Positions 18,292-30,402 of a stretch of 64,000 bases of DNA are shown here, in pieces. This DNA comes from Marchantia polymorpha subsp. ruderalis (lineage: Eukaryota; Streptophyta; Marchantiopsida; Marchantiales; Marchantiaceae). Made by a program: the position numbers and the translations under genes. Location of the stretch: the NCBI GenBank assembly GCA_037833965.1, contig AP031354.1:25212001-25276000 (forward strand). Direction: 5' to 3'. Within the stretch, counting starts at the first letter, position 1. Every line of letters begins with the position of its first letter. Under the pieces are notes generated by a model. It was not told the origin of the DNA, made no database searches, and was given only the letters and a program-made list of their open reading frames with translations.

Positions 18292-20419
18292 GATTCCTGC
18301 CGGGCGCGAGGGGGCATCCCTCGGACGCCTCTAGATTCCTGTCGGGCGCGAGGAGACGCTCGTCTCACGGTGTCTGGAACCCGGCCGGGCGCAAGGGGGA
18401 CATCTCGGACGCGTCTAGATTCCTGCGTGGCGCGAGGGGGCATCACTCGGACGCATCTATATTCCTGTCGGGCGCGAGGGGACGCGCGTTTCACGGTGTC
18501 TGGGACCCGGCCGGGCGCAAGGGGGATTTCTCGGACTAGTCTAGATTCCTGTGGGGCGCGAGGGGGCATCCCTCCGACGCGTCTATATTCCAGTCGGGCG
18601 CGAGGGGGCATCCCTCGGACGCGTCTATATTCCTGTCGGGCGCGAGGGGATCTCTCGGACGGCCTCTACATTCCTGTCGGGCGCGAAGGGGCATCCCTCG
18701 GACGCGTCGCTATTCCTCTCGGGCGCGAGGGGATCTCTCGGACGGCCTCTACATTCCTGTCGGGCGCGAGGGGGCATCCCTCGGACGGCCTCTACATTCC
18801 TGTCGGGCGCGAAGGGGCAGCCCTCGGACGCGTCTATATTCCTGTCGGGCGCGAGGGGATCTCTCGGACGGCCTCTACATTCCTGTCGGGCGCGAGGGGG
18901 CATCCCTCGGACGCGTCTATATTCCTGTCGGGCGCGAGGGGATCTCTCGGACGGCCTCTACATTCCTGTCGGGCGCGAGGGGGCATCCCTCGGACGCGTC
19001 TATATTCCTGTCGGGCGCGAGGGGATCTCTCGGACGGCCTCTACATTCCTGTCTGGCGCGAAGGGGCATCCCTCGGACGCGTCTATATTCCTGTCGGGCG
19101 CGAGGGGATCTCTCGGACGGCCTCTACATTCCTGTCGGGCGCGAAGGGGCATCCCTCGGACGCGTCTATATTCCTGTCGGGTGCGAGGGGATCTCTCGGA
19201 CGGCCTCTACATTCCTGTCGGGCGCGAGGGGGCATCCCTCGGACACGTCTATATTCCTGTCGGGCGCGAGGGGATCTCTCGGACGTCCTCTACATTCCTG
19301 TCGGGCGCGAAGGGGCATCCCTCGGACGCGTCTATATTCCTGTCGGGCGCGAGGAGATCTCTCGGACGGCCTCAACATTCCTGTCGGGCGCGAGGGGGCA
19401 TCTCTCGGACGGCCTCTACATTCCTGTCGGGCGCGAAGGGGCATCCCTCGGACGCGTCTATATTCCTGTCGGGTGCGAGGCGATCTCTCGGTCGGCCTCT
19501 ACATTCCTGTCGGGCGCGGGGGGCATCCCTCGGACGCGTCTTTATTCCTGTCGGGCACGAGGGGATCTCTCGGACGGCCTCTACATTCCTGTCGGGCGCG
19601 AAGGGGCATCCCTCGGACGCGTCTATATTCCTGTCGGGCGTGAGGGGAACTCTCGGACTGCCTCTACATTCCTGTCGGGCGCGAGGGGGCATCCCTCGGA
19701 CGGTCTCTACATTCCTGTCGGGCGCCAAGGGGCATCCCTCGGACGCGTCTCTATTCCTTTCGGGCGCGAGGGGATCTCTCGGACGGCCTCTACATTCCTA
19801 TCGGGCGCGTAGGGGCATCCCTCGACGCGTCTATATTCCTGTCGGGCGCGAGGGGATCTCTCGGACGGCCTCTACATTCCTGTCTGGCGCGAAGGGGCAT
19901 CCCTCGGACGCGTCTATATTCCTGTCGGGCGCGAGGGGATCTCTCGGACGGCCTCTACATTCCTGTCTGGCGCGAAGGGGCATCCCTCGGACGCGTCTAT
20001 ATTCCTGTCGGGCGCGAGGGGATCTCTCGGACGGCCTCTACATTCCTGTCGGGCGCGAGGGGGCATCCCTCGGACGCGTCTATATTCCTGTCGGGCGCGA
20101 GGGGATCTCTCGGACGGCCTCTACATTCCTGTCGGGCGCGTAGGGGCATCCCTCGGACGCGTCTATATTCCTGTCGGGCGCGAGGGGATCTCTCGGACGG
20201 CCTCTACATTCCTGTCGGGCGCGTAGGGGCATCCCTCGGACGCGTCTATATTCCTGTCGGGCGCGAGGGGATCTCTCGGACGGCCTCTACATTCCTGTCG
20301 GGCGCGAAGGGGCATCCCTCGGACGCGTCTATATTCCTGTCGGGCGCGAGGGGATCTCTCGGAAGGCCTCTACATTCCTGTCGGGCGCGAAGGGGCATCC
20401 CTCGGACGCGTCTAGATTC
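18292..20419. repeat. 41/42-bp satellite, about 51 monomers
   Basis: The longest frames reach 480-530 codons in rotating phase. Similar blocks recur 541 bp apart (for example near 18625 and 19166), which is 13 monomers and points to a higher-order repeat. Sporadic variants include GGGTGCGAGG and single-base deletions. Confidence 0.95.
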
Positions 20420-20471
20420 TCCAAAAAATACGGAAAAATGACTCTGACTTGGACTACCTTAGGAGCTTTAT

Positions 20472-20594
20472 GATTTGCGGAAGTTCCACAGAGTGTGGTC
20501 ACCCATCCAAGACCTATACGGTTCCAAGGGCGCTTAACCGCGGGGTTCTGATGGGATCTGGCATACCAGCCGTGATGCGATCGGAATCACGTCC
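20472..20594 (-). pseudogene. 5S rRNA-like element, type beta, unit 2
   Basis: As in unit 1 except for small changes beside box C (CATCCAAGACC against CATCCCAGACC on the plus strand). Confidence 0.6.
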
Positions 20595-21469
20595 ATGAAA
20601 GAGTCCCCTGAGATTTTGTTATCTTGTCCTGTGATAATTATTCGTTTGAGAGATAAAAGAATAAAAAATAAAATAAAAGCAAAAAAATAAAAGTTTAAAA
20701 AACAATGAGATAGATATATAAACGAATTCCATAAAAGATTACCAAGGAGATAACAGATAAATACGACTCTGACTCGGAAGTATGATCTGAACCGTTGATC
20801 TCTGAACCAATGTTAGGATTTCTTTCTGAATTATTAGTAATCCTGGATAGAAATGGTTCCCTTTAGAATTTGGCAATCAGATCAGTAATTTTTATTTATG
20901 ATGTTTTAATTCTTTTTTTCTTAGAAACTGATATTCCTGCAATAAACTTGCATGAAAATCTCTTTGAATAAACTTCGTTATGGAATTCTGCAAGAATGGA
21001 GCCCAAGATAATTTGAAGTTATAAAATTTGAACCTCGAAAAACAATTGAGACCGACACGTGTTCAGTATTCTCGCATTAATGGCACGGGTATTGTAATCT
21101 CAGGTCTTACGCGTATGAATACTGCAGCTGCACCTTCCCTCTCGTCCCTTCGGGGACATCTGAGTCACTGAGGGAAGACATGGACTTGACTGACGACTGG
21201 CGAAAGACATCTTTCCTGGATGCCGATCCTTCGGGGATCTCCCGGACGGCCTCCATAAACGATTACGGATAGAAACAGTAACATTTAGAAATTACCAATC
21301 AGGTTAGAAATTATTGTTTATTAATTATTATTTTCTATTTCGAAAATGATATTCATGCAATAAATCTGCATCTTTTTTAATAGACTTGGCTATACAAATT
21401 CTGCAAGAATTGAGCCCAAGATAATCTGGAGTTATAAACATTTGAAACTAGAAAAACATTTGAGAGCGC

Positions 21470-21535
21470 CACGTGTTCCGTATTCTCGCATTAAAGGCAT
21501 GAGTGTTGTAATCTCAGGTCTTACGCGTATAAATA
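21470..21535 (+). promoter_or_regulatory. Promoter-like G-box/TATAAATA block, unit 2
   Basis: CACGTG at 21470 and TATAAATA at 21528, with the same spacing and donor-like AAGGTGAGT downstream as in unit 1. Confidence 0.4.
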
Positions 21536-22745
21536 CTGCAGCTGCACCTCCCCTCTCGTCTCTTCGGGGACATCCGATCAGCGTCCGTTGGTAGCCGCTG
21601 ATCGGCCGGGCGCAAGGGGAAGGTGAGTGGCGCGTCCCCTTGCGCCCTTGGCAGGAACTTGCAAATCGGCACAAAATTGAAAGCAAGAATTGAAGAAGAG
21701 AGGATGAGGGGAAGGCGAGCAGCAGCAGCAGGGCCAGAGAAAGGGGGAGAGAGAGAGAGAGAGGGCGGAGACAGAGAGAACAAGCGAGAGCGAGAGCGCG
21801 CAGTGGCGAGCGGCTTTGGGGCTTTAGGTTTAGGGTAGCAGGAGCACAGCAGCGGCAGCAGCAGGAGGCATACCAGCCCTGATGTGATCGAATCATGGCG
21901 CATTTTGTTATCTTTTCCTATGATAATCACTCGCATGAGAGATGAAGGAATAAGAAATGAAATAAAAAAATAAAACCAATGGATCAAATGGATAAAATAA
22001 AAAACTCGAATAAAAAGACAAAACTAAAGACTCTGAAGAATGATCTGAACAGTTGATCTTTGAGCCAATGTTGAGATTATTTTTTTTTAATTATAAATGA
22101 TCATGGATAGATGAATATGACTCTGACTCTTGACTCTGAAGTATGATCTGAGCCGTTGATCTTTGTATCAATGTTGGGATTTCTCTTCGATTCTAAATAA
22201 TCATGGATAGAAACAGAAACATTTAGAAATAAGCAATCGGGTTAGAAATTATTATTTATTATGCACTTTTTTTTCTATTTAAAAATGATACTCATGCAAT
22301 AAATTTGCATCTTTTTGAATAGACTTGGCTATAGAATCCTGCAAGAATTGAGCCCAAGAAAATCTGGAGTTATACAAATTTGATAACTCGATTCTTGACT
22401 GACCGTCAGTCGTTAGTCGAGTTCATATCCTTCCTCAGTGACTCTAATCGATAGAAGAGTGGCCTTAGGTATTTATTTTTAATATGTTAACTTATTATTT
22501 TTTTATGTCACTGTTTCTCTACATTTTCGTAATTATATTTATTTTAATGCAATCATTTCTTTACATTTGACTGATTGAATATTTTCTGAAATTTTCTCTT
22601 TAGATTTTACTTTTTTATTTTTCATGGAATTTTTTTTAATGTGCTTGTTTCTTTCTGAATATGTGATTACATATTTATTATTTTCTTAATTATCTAATGA
22701 TAAATAAGAAAATAATATAACAAAACCCCCCGGGACCCTTTCATC

Positions 22746-22868
22746 GACGTGATGTCCATCACGTCCGGACTGGTGTAACCCAGATCCGATAAGACCGCTG
22801 CGATTCTTCCCTTGGCACGGAAGAGGTCTGGGATGGGTGACCTCCACTCCGTGGAACTTCCGCAGATC
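22746..22868 (+). pseudogene. 5S rRNA-like element, type alpha, box A altered, unit 2
   Basis: Same altered box A (GATTCTTCCC) as at 10568. Confidence 0.58.
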
Positions 22869-22952
22869 ATAAACATGAAAAAGTTCCTAAACTCCTTTTC
22901 GTTTTTTTTATTTTTTTATTTTTTTTAAAATTTTATAAGAGGGGTCGATTCT

Positions 22953-23134
22953 ATGAATGCGACCGTGGCCCCTCGGACCCTCGTACATACGAGGTACGAT
23001 GTCAACAGTATGAGGTACGGAGGATGTGCGACCGTGGCCCCTCGGACCCTCGTACATACGAGGTACGATGTCAGCAGTACGAGGTACGGAGGATATGCGA
23101 CCGTGGCCCCTCGGACCCTCGTACATACGAGGTA
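22953..23134 (+). repeat. 69-bp repeat, about 2.6 copies, junction of units 2 and 3
   Basis: One monomer more than at the junction of units 1 and 2. Confidence 0.88.
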
Positions 23135-23147
23135 AAATTCAAATTCA

Positions 23148-23272
23148 ATATTCAAAATCTCCAGAAACGCCTTGTACACGTGCTCCTCCGCTGAAAATCG
23201 TGTCTTGACTTTGTTGATAAAGTTGATGGTCTGATCAGAGGCCGAAGACCCTTCCTCCCTTGAACGCTTCAT
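23148..23272 (-). pseudogene. SIN3: SIN3-like PAH fragment, minus strand, copy 3
   Basis: Same fragment and breakpoint as copy 2. The frame continues through 2.6 copies of the 69-bp repeat. Confidence 0.6.
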
Positions 23273-23724
23273 CCTCCTTCGCCCTTCAGAAACACAGCTC
23301 ACTTCTATGAACACAGCTGGAACTCAGCACGAAATTGAAACAAGATTTTTGAAGCGAGTCGATTGAGGAGGGAGAGCGTCTTACCTTCCCTTGCGCCCGC
23401 ACAGGATCGAGACGAGCGTCAGGAGGACAGGTGGCGCGTCCCTTCGCGCTATGGACCAGATGACACTACCCAAGACTTTCAAAGGCAGCAGGAACTTGGA
23501 CAGCACAAAATTGAATGCAGGAACTTGGATTTTAGCAAATTGGAAGGTGAACGCGTCTTACCTTCCCCTCGCGCCCGCCGTGCCAAGAAAAACCGCTATG
23601 CTGTTGCGCTTCTGGCTGGTTGACGAGCGGAAACACGAAAGGCTGGAACGAGACGAGAGGAGGAGCGAGTGCGAGACGAGCGAGAGCGCGCAGTGCCGAG
23701 CGGGTTTAGGGTTTAGGTATAGGG

Positions 23725-25107
23725 TCACTCAGAAAAGACATGAATTCCACCCCTAAAACCCCCAGGGAGAGCGGGAGGCAGGGAGGGAAGACCTGAGCCA
23801 GGCGTGCAAGCCTCCGCTCGCCCAGACCCAGGGGTCAGAGGACTAATTTCAATAAACTCCAATCCATTGCCATCAGGATCGCAACAGAATATTGAGGGCA
23901 CCATGCTGTGCTGGTACGGTATCCCTTCAAAAGAGAAATGAGGGTGTACGTTATAACAAAGCTTGTAGTCTGAACCACATCAAATCGTGTATATATACAA
24001 CTGCAAACACATTAGAAAATTCAAGGTCAGCCTAAAATCCCAGTTTGCAACTACTCTATGCTCACCTGCTTTCTCAAGTGTTTGTCGAAGACCTTCAACA
24101 TTCTTGCAGTTTAAGCATGCATGTCTGTCGAAACCACCATGCCCAGGCCGACCGTGAACTGGATCAGGGTTGGGAACCTCCATGATATGAATACCCTCAG
24201 CTCCCAAAAGTAACCAAGCTCCTCTATACGGAAGCTCTGGTCTATCTGGACTAGTCATCAAACCTATTGGAATGAATAAAAGATGGTTAGCTATTTGATG
24301 AAAGCGGTTCGTTACTCACAGATTGCTGGAATGCATCCTTCGCTGTATTTCATTTCCTCCTATGTCTAAGACTGACATAACTGTCAAATTAAATGGTACA
24401 CATACCCAAAAGTCCACAGTAAAAATCCAACGATTTCTCCAGGTTCTCGCAACGAAAGGCGACATGATTCAGCCCTTTGAACTGGACTGCAATACCCAAA
24501 CGCACGTAGAATTACTTCTCAGCCATCCATGCACTAGTTGATTGAATAAGAAGAATGACATTGTTTCATGAATAGTATTCATATTGATGAATCAAATATA
24601 TCTGCAAGTTTTTCCATCGATCGAGTTTGGCACCAATCTCTTTCCCTTGATAATATGGAACAAATGAATGAAAACAGACATGATTGTATGTGACTACAAT
24701 AAAATTTACTTACAATTGGTCGACTGTGACAATCTACGAATGAAATTTTGCTGAAAATTTATCTAGAAATGCTGAAAATGATGACAAACTTCACAGGTGT
24801 GGAATAGAAACGTACATGAAGGAGAAACCGTGAGAGATTTCGAGTGAACATCTGCAGGCTCTTTTGAAGATTTTGTATCTTTGAAGGTTGGAGGTGCTTC
24901 CTCTTCAGTATTTTCCATCGGCAAATTCATGAAGTCTACACTGTTGTCGCGTTGAAATTTCTCCTCGGGTAGAGACACACCATGAACTGCCCCACGGGAT
25001 CCCAGGTCATGCTCAGTGGACACAGATCCTTCTTCCGCTCTTCCTTCGTCCTTCAACATGTCCAATTCTTCAAGTTGATGGTTCTCCGCTGCTATGGCAG
25101 TTTTCAT
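23725..25107 (-). CDS. VOC/glyoxalase-like protein, copy 3
   Basis: Exons 25107-24816, 24486-24406, 24263-24066 and 23924-23725. I noticed no coding difference from copy 1. Confidence 0.84.
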
Positions 25108-25998
25108 GAGTTTTTATGTGACAGTGGAATGAGGTATGAGGTAGCTGATCCCTGCCCCTGCCCCTGGGTCTGGGCGAACGCAGGCTTCCAGGCCTTCCTC
25201 ACTTCCTCCCTTCTTCCCTGCCTCCCGCTTGCACGCCTGCTCAGGTCTTCCCTCCCTCCCTCCCTCCCGAGCCCCCTCCTGGCATTTCGCCCCTCTTCCT
25301 TACGACCGAAATCGAAACACGCCCACTCCGCCTCTCGCTTTTCTCTCCTGCGCCCCTCCTCCCTGCTCCCGGATCGGACCCTCCTCACAAACGACAGCAA
25401 AGAGACAGTGGCAGACGGCGCTTGTAACTCAGGTGACTACTGGAACAGAATGGACGACTGGACCCTGATGCGGCTGAACTGCACCTCACCCCATATATAT
25501 AGGTCGTCTATGCTACGTCCTCCGAATGAGGTAGCTGATCCCTGCCCTGCCCCTGGGTCTGGTCGAGCGCAGGCTTCCAGGCCTTTACTCACTTCCTCCC
25601 TTCTTCCCTGCCTCCCGCTTGCACGTCTTCCTTCCCTGACTCCCGCTCCCCCCCCCCCTCCTCACTAAAGGCTCAACACTTTTTTGGGGAACGCGAGGGA
25701 GCTGATCCCTGCCCCTGCCCCCCGCTGCCTCCCGCGCATCGCTCACTTCCTGCCTCCCGCTTGCATGCCTGGCGCAGGTGTTCCCTCCCTGCCTCCCGCT
25801 CAATGATGTGAAAACAAACAGAACACAATTCATTTCATTTTAGCTCATTGACGATGTCTTCATTCAGTGGCCAGTCACGGTCCCACGATTCTTGACTGAC
25901 TAGTGACTGACCCCACGGTTTATTTCCCATGAAAATTTGATAACTCGATTCTTGACTGACCGTCAGTCGTTAGTCGAGTTCATATCCTTCCTCAGTGA

Positions 25999-26022
25999 CC
26001 CTAAACCCTAAACCCTAAACCC
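25999..26022 (+). repeat. Interstitial telomeric block (CCCTAAA)3, unit 3
   Basis: Identical block and flanks to 2860-2883. Confidence 0.85.
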
Positions 26023-26891
26023 GCTCGCCACCGCGCGCTCTCCCTGTGTTGATCAGCTCTCTGGAGAAAAAGATGATATGGACGAGGGAGGGGTCGAGTT
26101 TTTATTTATTACTTTATGTTTTTATATATTTTTGTATTATTACTTCATGCTTTTTATATGTCTACTTATTAATTACTTTATGTTTTTATATGTTTAATTT
26201 ATATATATTATTATTTATTTCTTTATGGATTTATTGCTGATATGTGTATATACTGATTTCTTTATGGATTTCTTTTAATAATATATATAAAAAAATTAAC
26301 TAAAAAATACATTTATATATATAAATCTATCTTTTACAATATATTTTATATATATATTATGTCTGGGACGGGTGACCTCCACTCCGTGGAACTTCCGCAA
26401 ATCAAACATTAAAATGTTCCTAAAGTCGGGTCAGCAGGTAAAAGGTACGATGTCAACAGTATGAGGTACGGAGGGTATGCGACCTTGGCCCCTCGTACTA
26501 TCCGAGGTAATAATCTGGCGCTGCCCCTGGCGCATTGGGCGCATTTCTTGGAGTTCGGCAGTCTCCTTGTTCGAATGCGAGGGAGGAAAGGGGGAAAGAG
26601 ATGTATCCGAAACATAGAAAACCATGAAGTAATAAATAAGTAAACATATAAAAACATAAAGTAATAAATAAAAAAACAAAAGGCAATAAATAAAAACCAG
26701 AAAGAAACATAAAGTTATAAATAAAAAACATATTAAAACATAAATTTAAAAATATAAAAATATATAAAAACATAAAGTAAGGAAAAAACATGTCGGAGGA
26801 TAAAATAATAAATAATTAAACATAGAAAACCATAAAGTAATCAATAAGTAAACATATAAATTCATAAAGTAATAAATAAAAACTCGACTGA

Positions 26892-26948
26892 CGACTGACG
26901 GTCTGACTGCGGACTGACGGGGTCAGTCCGCAGTCAGACCGTCAGTCG
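26892..26948. repeat. Perfect 27-bp-arm palindrome, unit 3
   Basis: Arms 26892-26918 and 26922-26948 with a GGG spacer. Confidence 0.95.
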
Positions 26949-27421
26949 TGTTCATGTCTTTCCTCAGTGACCCTCTATCTTAACCCTTAACCCGCTCGGC
27001 ACTGCGCGCTCTCGCTCGTCTCGCACTCGCTCCTCCTCTCGACTCGTTCCAGCCTTTCGTGTTTCCGCTCGTCGACCAGCCAGAAGCGCAACAGCATAGC
27101 GGTTTTTCCGGGCACGGCGGGCGCAAGGGAAAGGTAAGACGCGCTCATCTTCCAATTTGCTAAAATCCAAGTTCCTGCATTCAATTTTGTGCTGTCCAAG
27201 TTCCTGCTGCCTTTGAAAGTCTTGGGTAGTGTCATCTGGTCCATAGCGCGAAGGGACGCGCCACCTGTCCTCCTGACGCTCGTCTCGATCCTGTGCGGGC
27301 GCAAGGGGAGGTAAGACGCTCTCCCTCCTCAATCGACTCGCTTCAGAAATCTTGTTTCAATTTCGTACTGGTTCCAGCTGTGTTCATAGAAGTGAGCTGT
27401 GTTTCTGAAGGGCGAAGGAGG

Positions 27422-27682
27422 ATGAAGCGGTCGAGGGAGGAAGGGTCTTCGGCCTCTGATCAGACCATCAACTTTATCAACAAAGTCAAGAGACGATTTT
27501 CAGCGGAGGAGCACGTGTACAAGGCGTTTCTGGAGATTTTGAATATGTACCGAAAAGGCTTTTCAATTACTTCTTTCGCAGACAGTGCAAACCCATTCTC
27601 CAATCTACCCGCCCACCTCCTCCAGAAGCGCACCAGCCAGTCTTCTTCTTCTTCTTCTTCTTCTTCTTCCTTGAAGCCCTAG
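27422..27682 (+). pseudogene. SIN3: SIN3-like PAH fragment, plus strand, copy 3
   Basis: Same 86-residue frame as copies 1 and 2. Confidence 0.6.
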
Positions 27683-29048
27683 TGCTCTTACCCTCTAAAC
27701 CTCCATCCCTGCTGTTGTCCTTCTCTTCAAGTGTTTTCTGCGTTTCTTCGAACAAATTCCTGTCATCAATCAAAGCCATCTCATAGGGATGGTCTACCGC
27801 TTCGATACCAGGTATGCCAGTCTTCTTCTTCTTCTTCTTCTTCTTCATTCTTCCTTGAAGCCCTAGTGCTCTCACCGTCTAAACCTCCATCCCTACTGTT
27901 GTCCTCAATGACTTGTGAGCCTGCACCTGCTTGTCAACCTACTCCATACTTCTCAGGGGCCAATTTTTTGTCACCAGGAAGAAGAAGAAGAAGAAGACTG
28001 GCATATTCGGTATCGAAGCGGTAGACCATCCCTATGAGATGGCTTTGATTGATGACAGGAATTTGGGAATAGGGTAGCAGGAGCACAGCAGCGGCAGCAG
28101 CAGGAGGCATACCAGCCCTGATGTGATCGAATCATGGCGCATTTTGTTATCTTTTCCTATGACAATCACTCGCATGAGAGATGAAGGAATAAGAAATGAA
28201 ATAAAAAAATAAAACCAATGAATCAAATGGATAAAAAACAAACTTGAATAAGAAGACAAAACTAAAGACTCTGAAGAATGATCTGAACAGTTGATCTTTG
28301 AGCCAATGTTGAGATTTTTTTTTTTAATTGTAAATGATCATGGATAGATAAATATGACTCTGAAGTATGATCTGAACCGTTGATCTTTGTATCAATGTTG
28401 GGATTTCTCTTCGATTCTAAATAATCATGGATAGAAACAGAAACATTTAGAAATAAGCAATCAGGTTAGAAATTATAATTTATTATGCACTTTTTTTTCT
28501 ATTTTAAAAATGATACTCATGCAATAAATTTGCATCTTTTTGAATAGACTTGGCTATAGAATCCTGCAAGAATTGAGCCCAAGATAATCTGGAGTAATAC
28601 AAATTTGATAACTCGATTCTTGACTGACCGTCAGTCGTTAGTCGAGTTCATATCCTTCCTCAGTGACTCTAATCGATAGAAGTGTGGCCTTAGGTATTTA
28701 AATTTTATTATGTTAACTTAGTTATTTCTTCATGGATTCAGTTTCTATGTCTTTCTTTCTTTATATCTTCTGTAATCATTTCTTCACGATTTCGATTAAT
28801 TTTTTTATGTCACTGTTTCCCTACATTTTCGTAATTATATTTATTTTAATGCAATCATTTCTTTACATTTCACTGATTGAATATTTTCTGAAATTTTCTC
28901 TTTAGATTTTACTTTTTTATTTTTCATGGAATTGTTTTTTAATGTGCTTGTTTCTTTCGGAATATGTGATTATATATTTATTATTTTCTTAATTATCTCA
29001 TGATAATTAAGGAAATAAGATAACAAAACCCCCCGGAACCCTTTCATC

Positions 29049-29173
29049 GACGTGATGTCCATCACGTCCGGACTGGTGTAACCCAGATCCGATAAGACCG
29101 CTGCGGTTAAGCGCCCTTGGCACGGAAGAGGTCTGGGATGGGTGACCTCCACTCCGTGGAACCTCCGCAGATC
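29049..29173 (+). pseudogene. 5S rRNA-like element, type alpha, unit 3
   Basis: Box A is intact and followed by GCACGGAAGAGG where unit 1 has TTGGGAAGAGG. The 3' end reads ACCTCCGCAG. Confidence 0.62.
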
Positions 29174-29257
29174 ATAAAGATGAAAAAGTTCCTAAACTCC
29201 TATATATTTTTTTGTTTTTTTTAAATTTTTTTTAATTTTATAAGAGGGGTCGATTCT

Positions 29258-29432
29258 ATGAATGCGACCGTGGCCACTCGGACCCTCGTACATACGAGGT
29301 ACGATGTCAGCAGTACGAGGTACGGAGGATATGCGACCGTGGCCCCTCGGACCCTCGTCCATACGAGGAACGATGTCAGCAGTACGCGGTACGGAGGATA
29401 TGCGACCTTGGCCCCTCGTACTATACGAGGTA
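29258..29432 (+). repeat. 69-bp tandem repeat, about 2.5 copies
   Basis: Two monomers fewer than the equivalent array in units 1, 2 and 4. Confidence 0.92.
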
Positions 29433-29771
29433 AAAATCGTTTTGAATAGACTTGGCTATAGAATCCTGCAAGAATTGAGCCCAAGAAAATCTGGAGTTAT
29501 GAAAATTTGATAACACGATTCTCGACTGACCGTCAGTCGTTAGTCGAGTTCATATCCTTCCTCAGTGACCCTATACCCTAAACCCTAAACCCGCTCGCCA
29601 CCGCGCGCTCTCTCTGTGTTGATAATCTCTCTGGAGAAAAAGATGATATGGACGAGGGAGACAACATTTTTTATTGCGGTGAGGGAGGGGTCGTTAGGCG
29701 CGATGACGGTGTTGTCCTCCCACGAGCTTTTGATCCTCTGTTACTTCGGTGCTGCCAACACCGAAGTTACA

Positions 29772-29951
29772 GAAGATGAAAAGCTAGCGGGAGGAAATCT
29801 TGCTTTGAAGAATTCTGCTGAGCTCGGACGATCAGTCCGAGTCGTTCGGAAGCACAAGGATTCCTTCCTTCGATCCAAATTCTTCTACAGCTATGACGGT
29901 ATGTATAAAGTGAGAAGATTTTACAGCGAGCGAAAGAAGGGAGTTTGTTAG
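29772..29951 (+). pseudogene. SRA/YDG-domain fragment, copy 3
   Basis: Same frame as copy 1. The preceding stem-loop at 29738-29772 has the loop CTGCCAA. Confidence 0.58.
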
Positions 29952-30402
29952 TCGCAGAGTTTGTCACATTTTTTAGATTCGATCTTTCGAGTAGGAGAAA
30001 GCATGGAAAAAATATGTGTGAAACTGGAAAAAAGCCAGAACTCCCAACTGATGAAACTATATGTAATCTCGTCAGATCTAATGTTGTCAAGGACGAAAAC
30101 ATTGATGTGAAAACAAACAGAACACAATTCATTTTATTTAGGTTCATTGACGATGTCTTCATTCAGTGGCCAGTCACGGTCCCTCGATTCTTGACTGACT
30201 GGCGACTGACCCCACGGTTTATTCCGTCAGTTGTCAAGATTCTTCACTCCGTGCCGACTGACCCCACGGTTTATTCCGTCCGTCGTCAATCACAGTCCCT
30301 CGATTCTTGACTGACTGTGAGTCGTCAGTCCAGTTCAAATCCTTCGTCAGGATATGGACTCCACTTGACGACTGACTGCAGACCGTTCCCCGGACGTTTC
30401 AA

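Larger units (their letters stand above)
10901..23147. repeat. Array unit 2 (full type, 12.2 kb)
   Basis: Same order as unit 1. The extra length comes mainly from a longer satellite (2.1 kb against 0.8 kb). Confidence 0.92.
23148..27546. repeat. 579-bp inverted repeat pair, unit 3
   Basis: Arms 23148-23727 and 26968-27546. Confidence 0.87.
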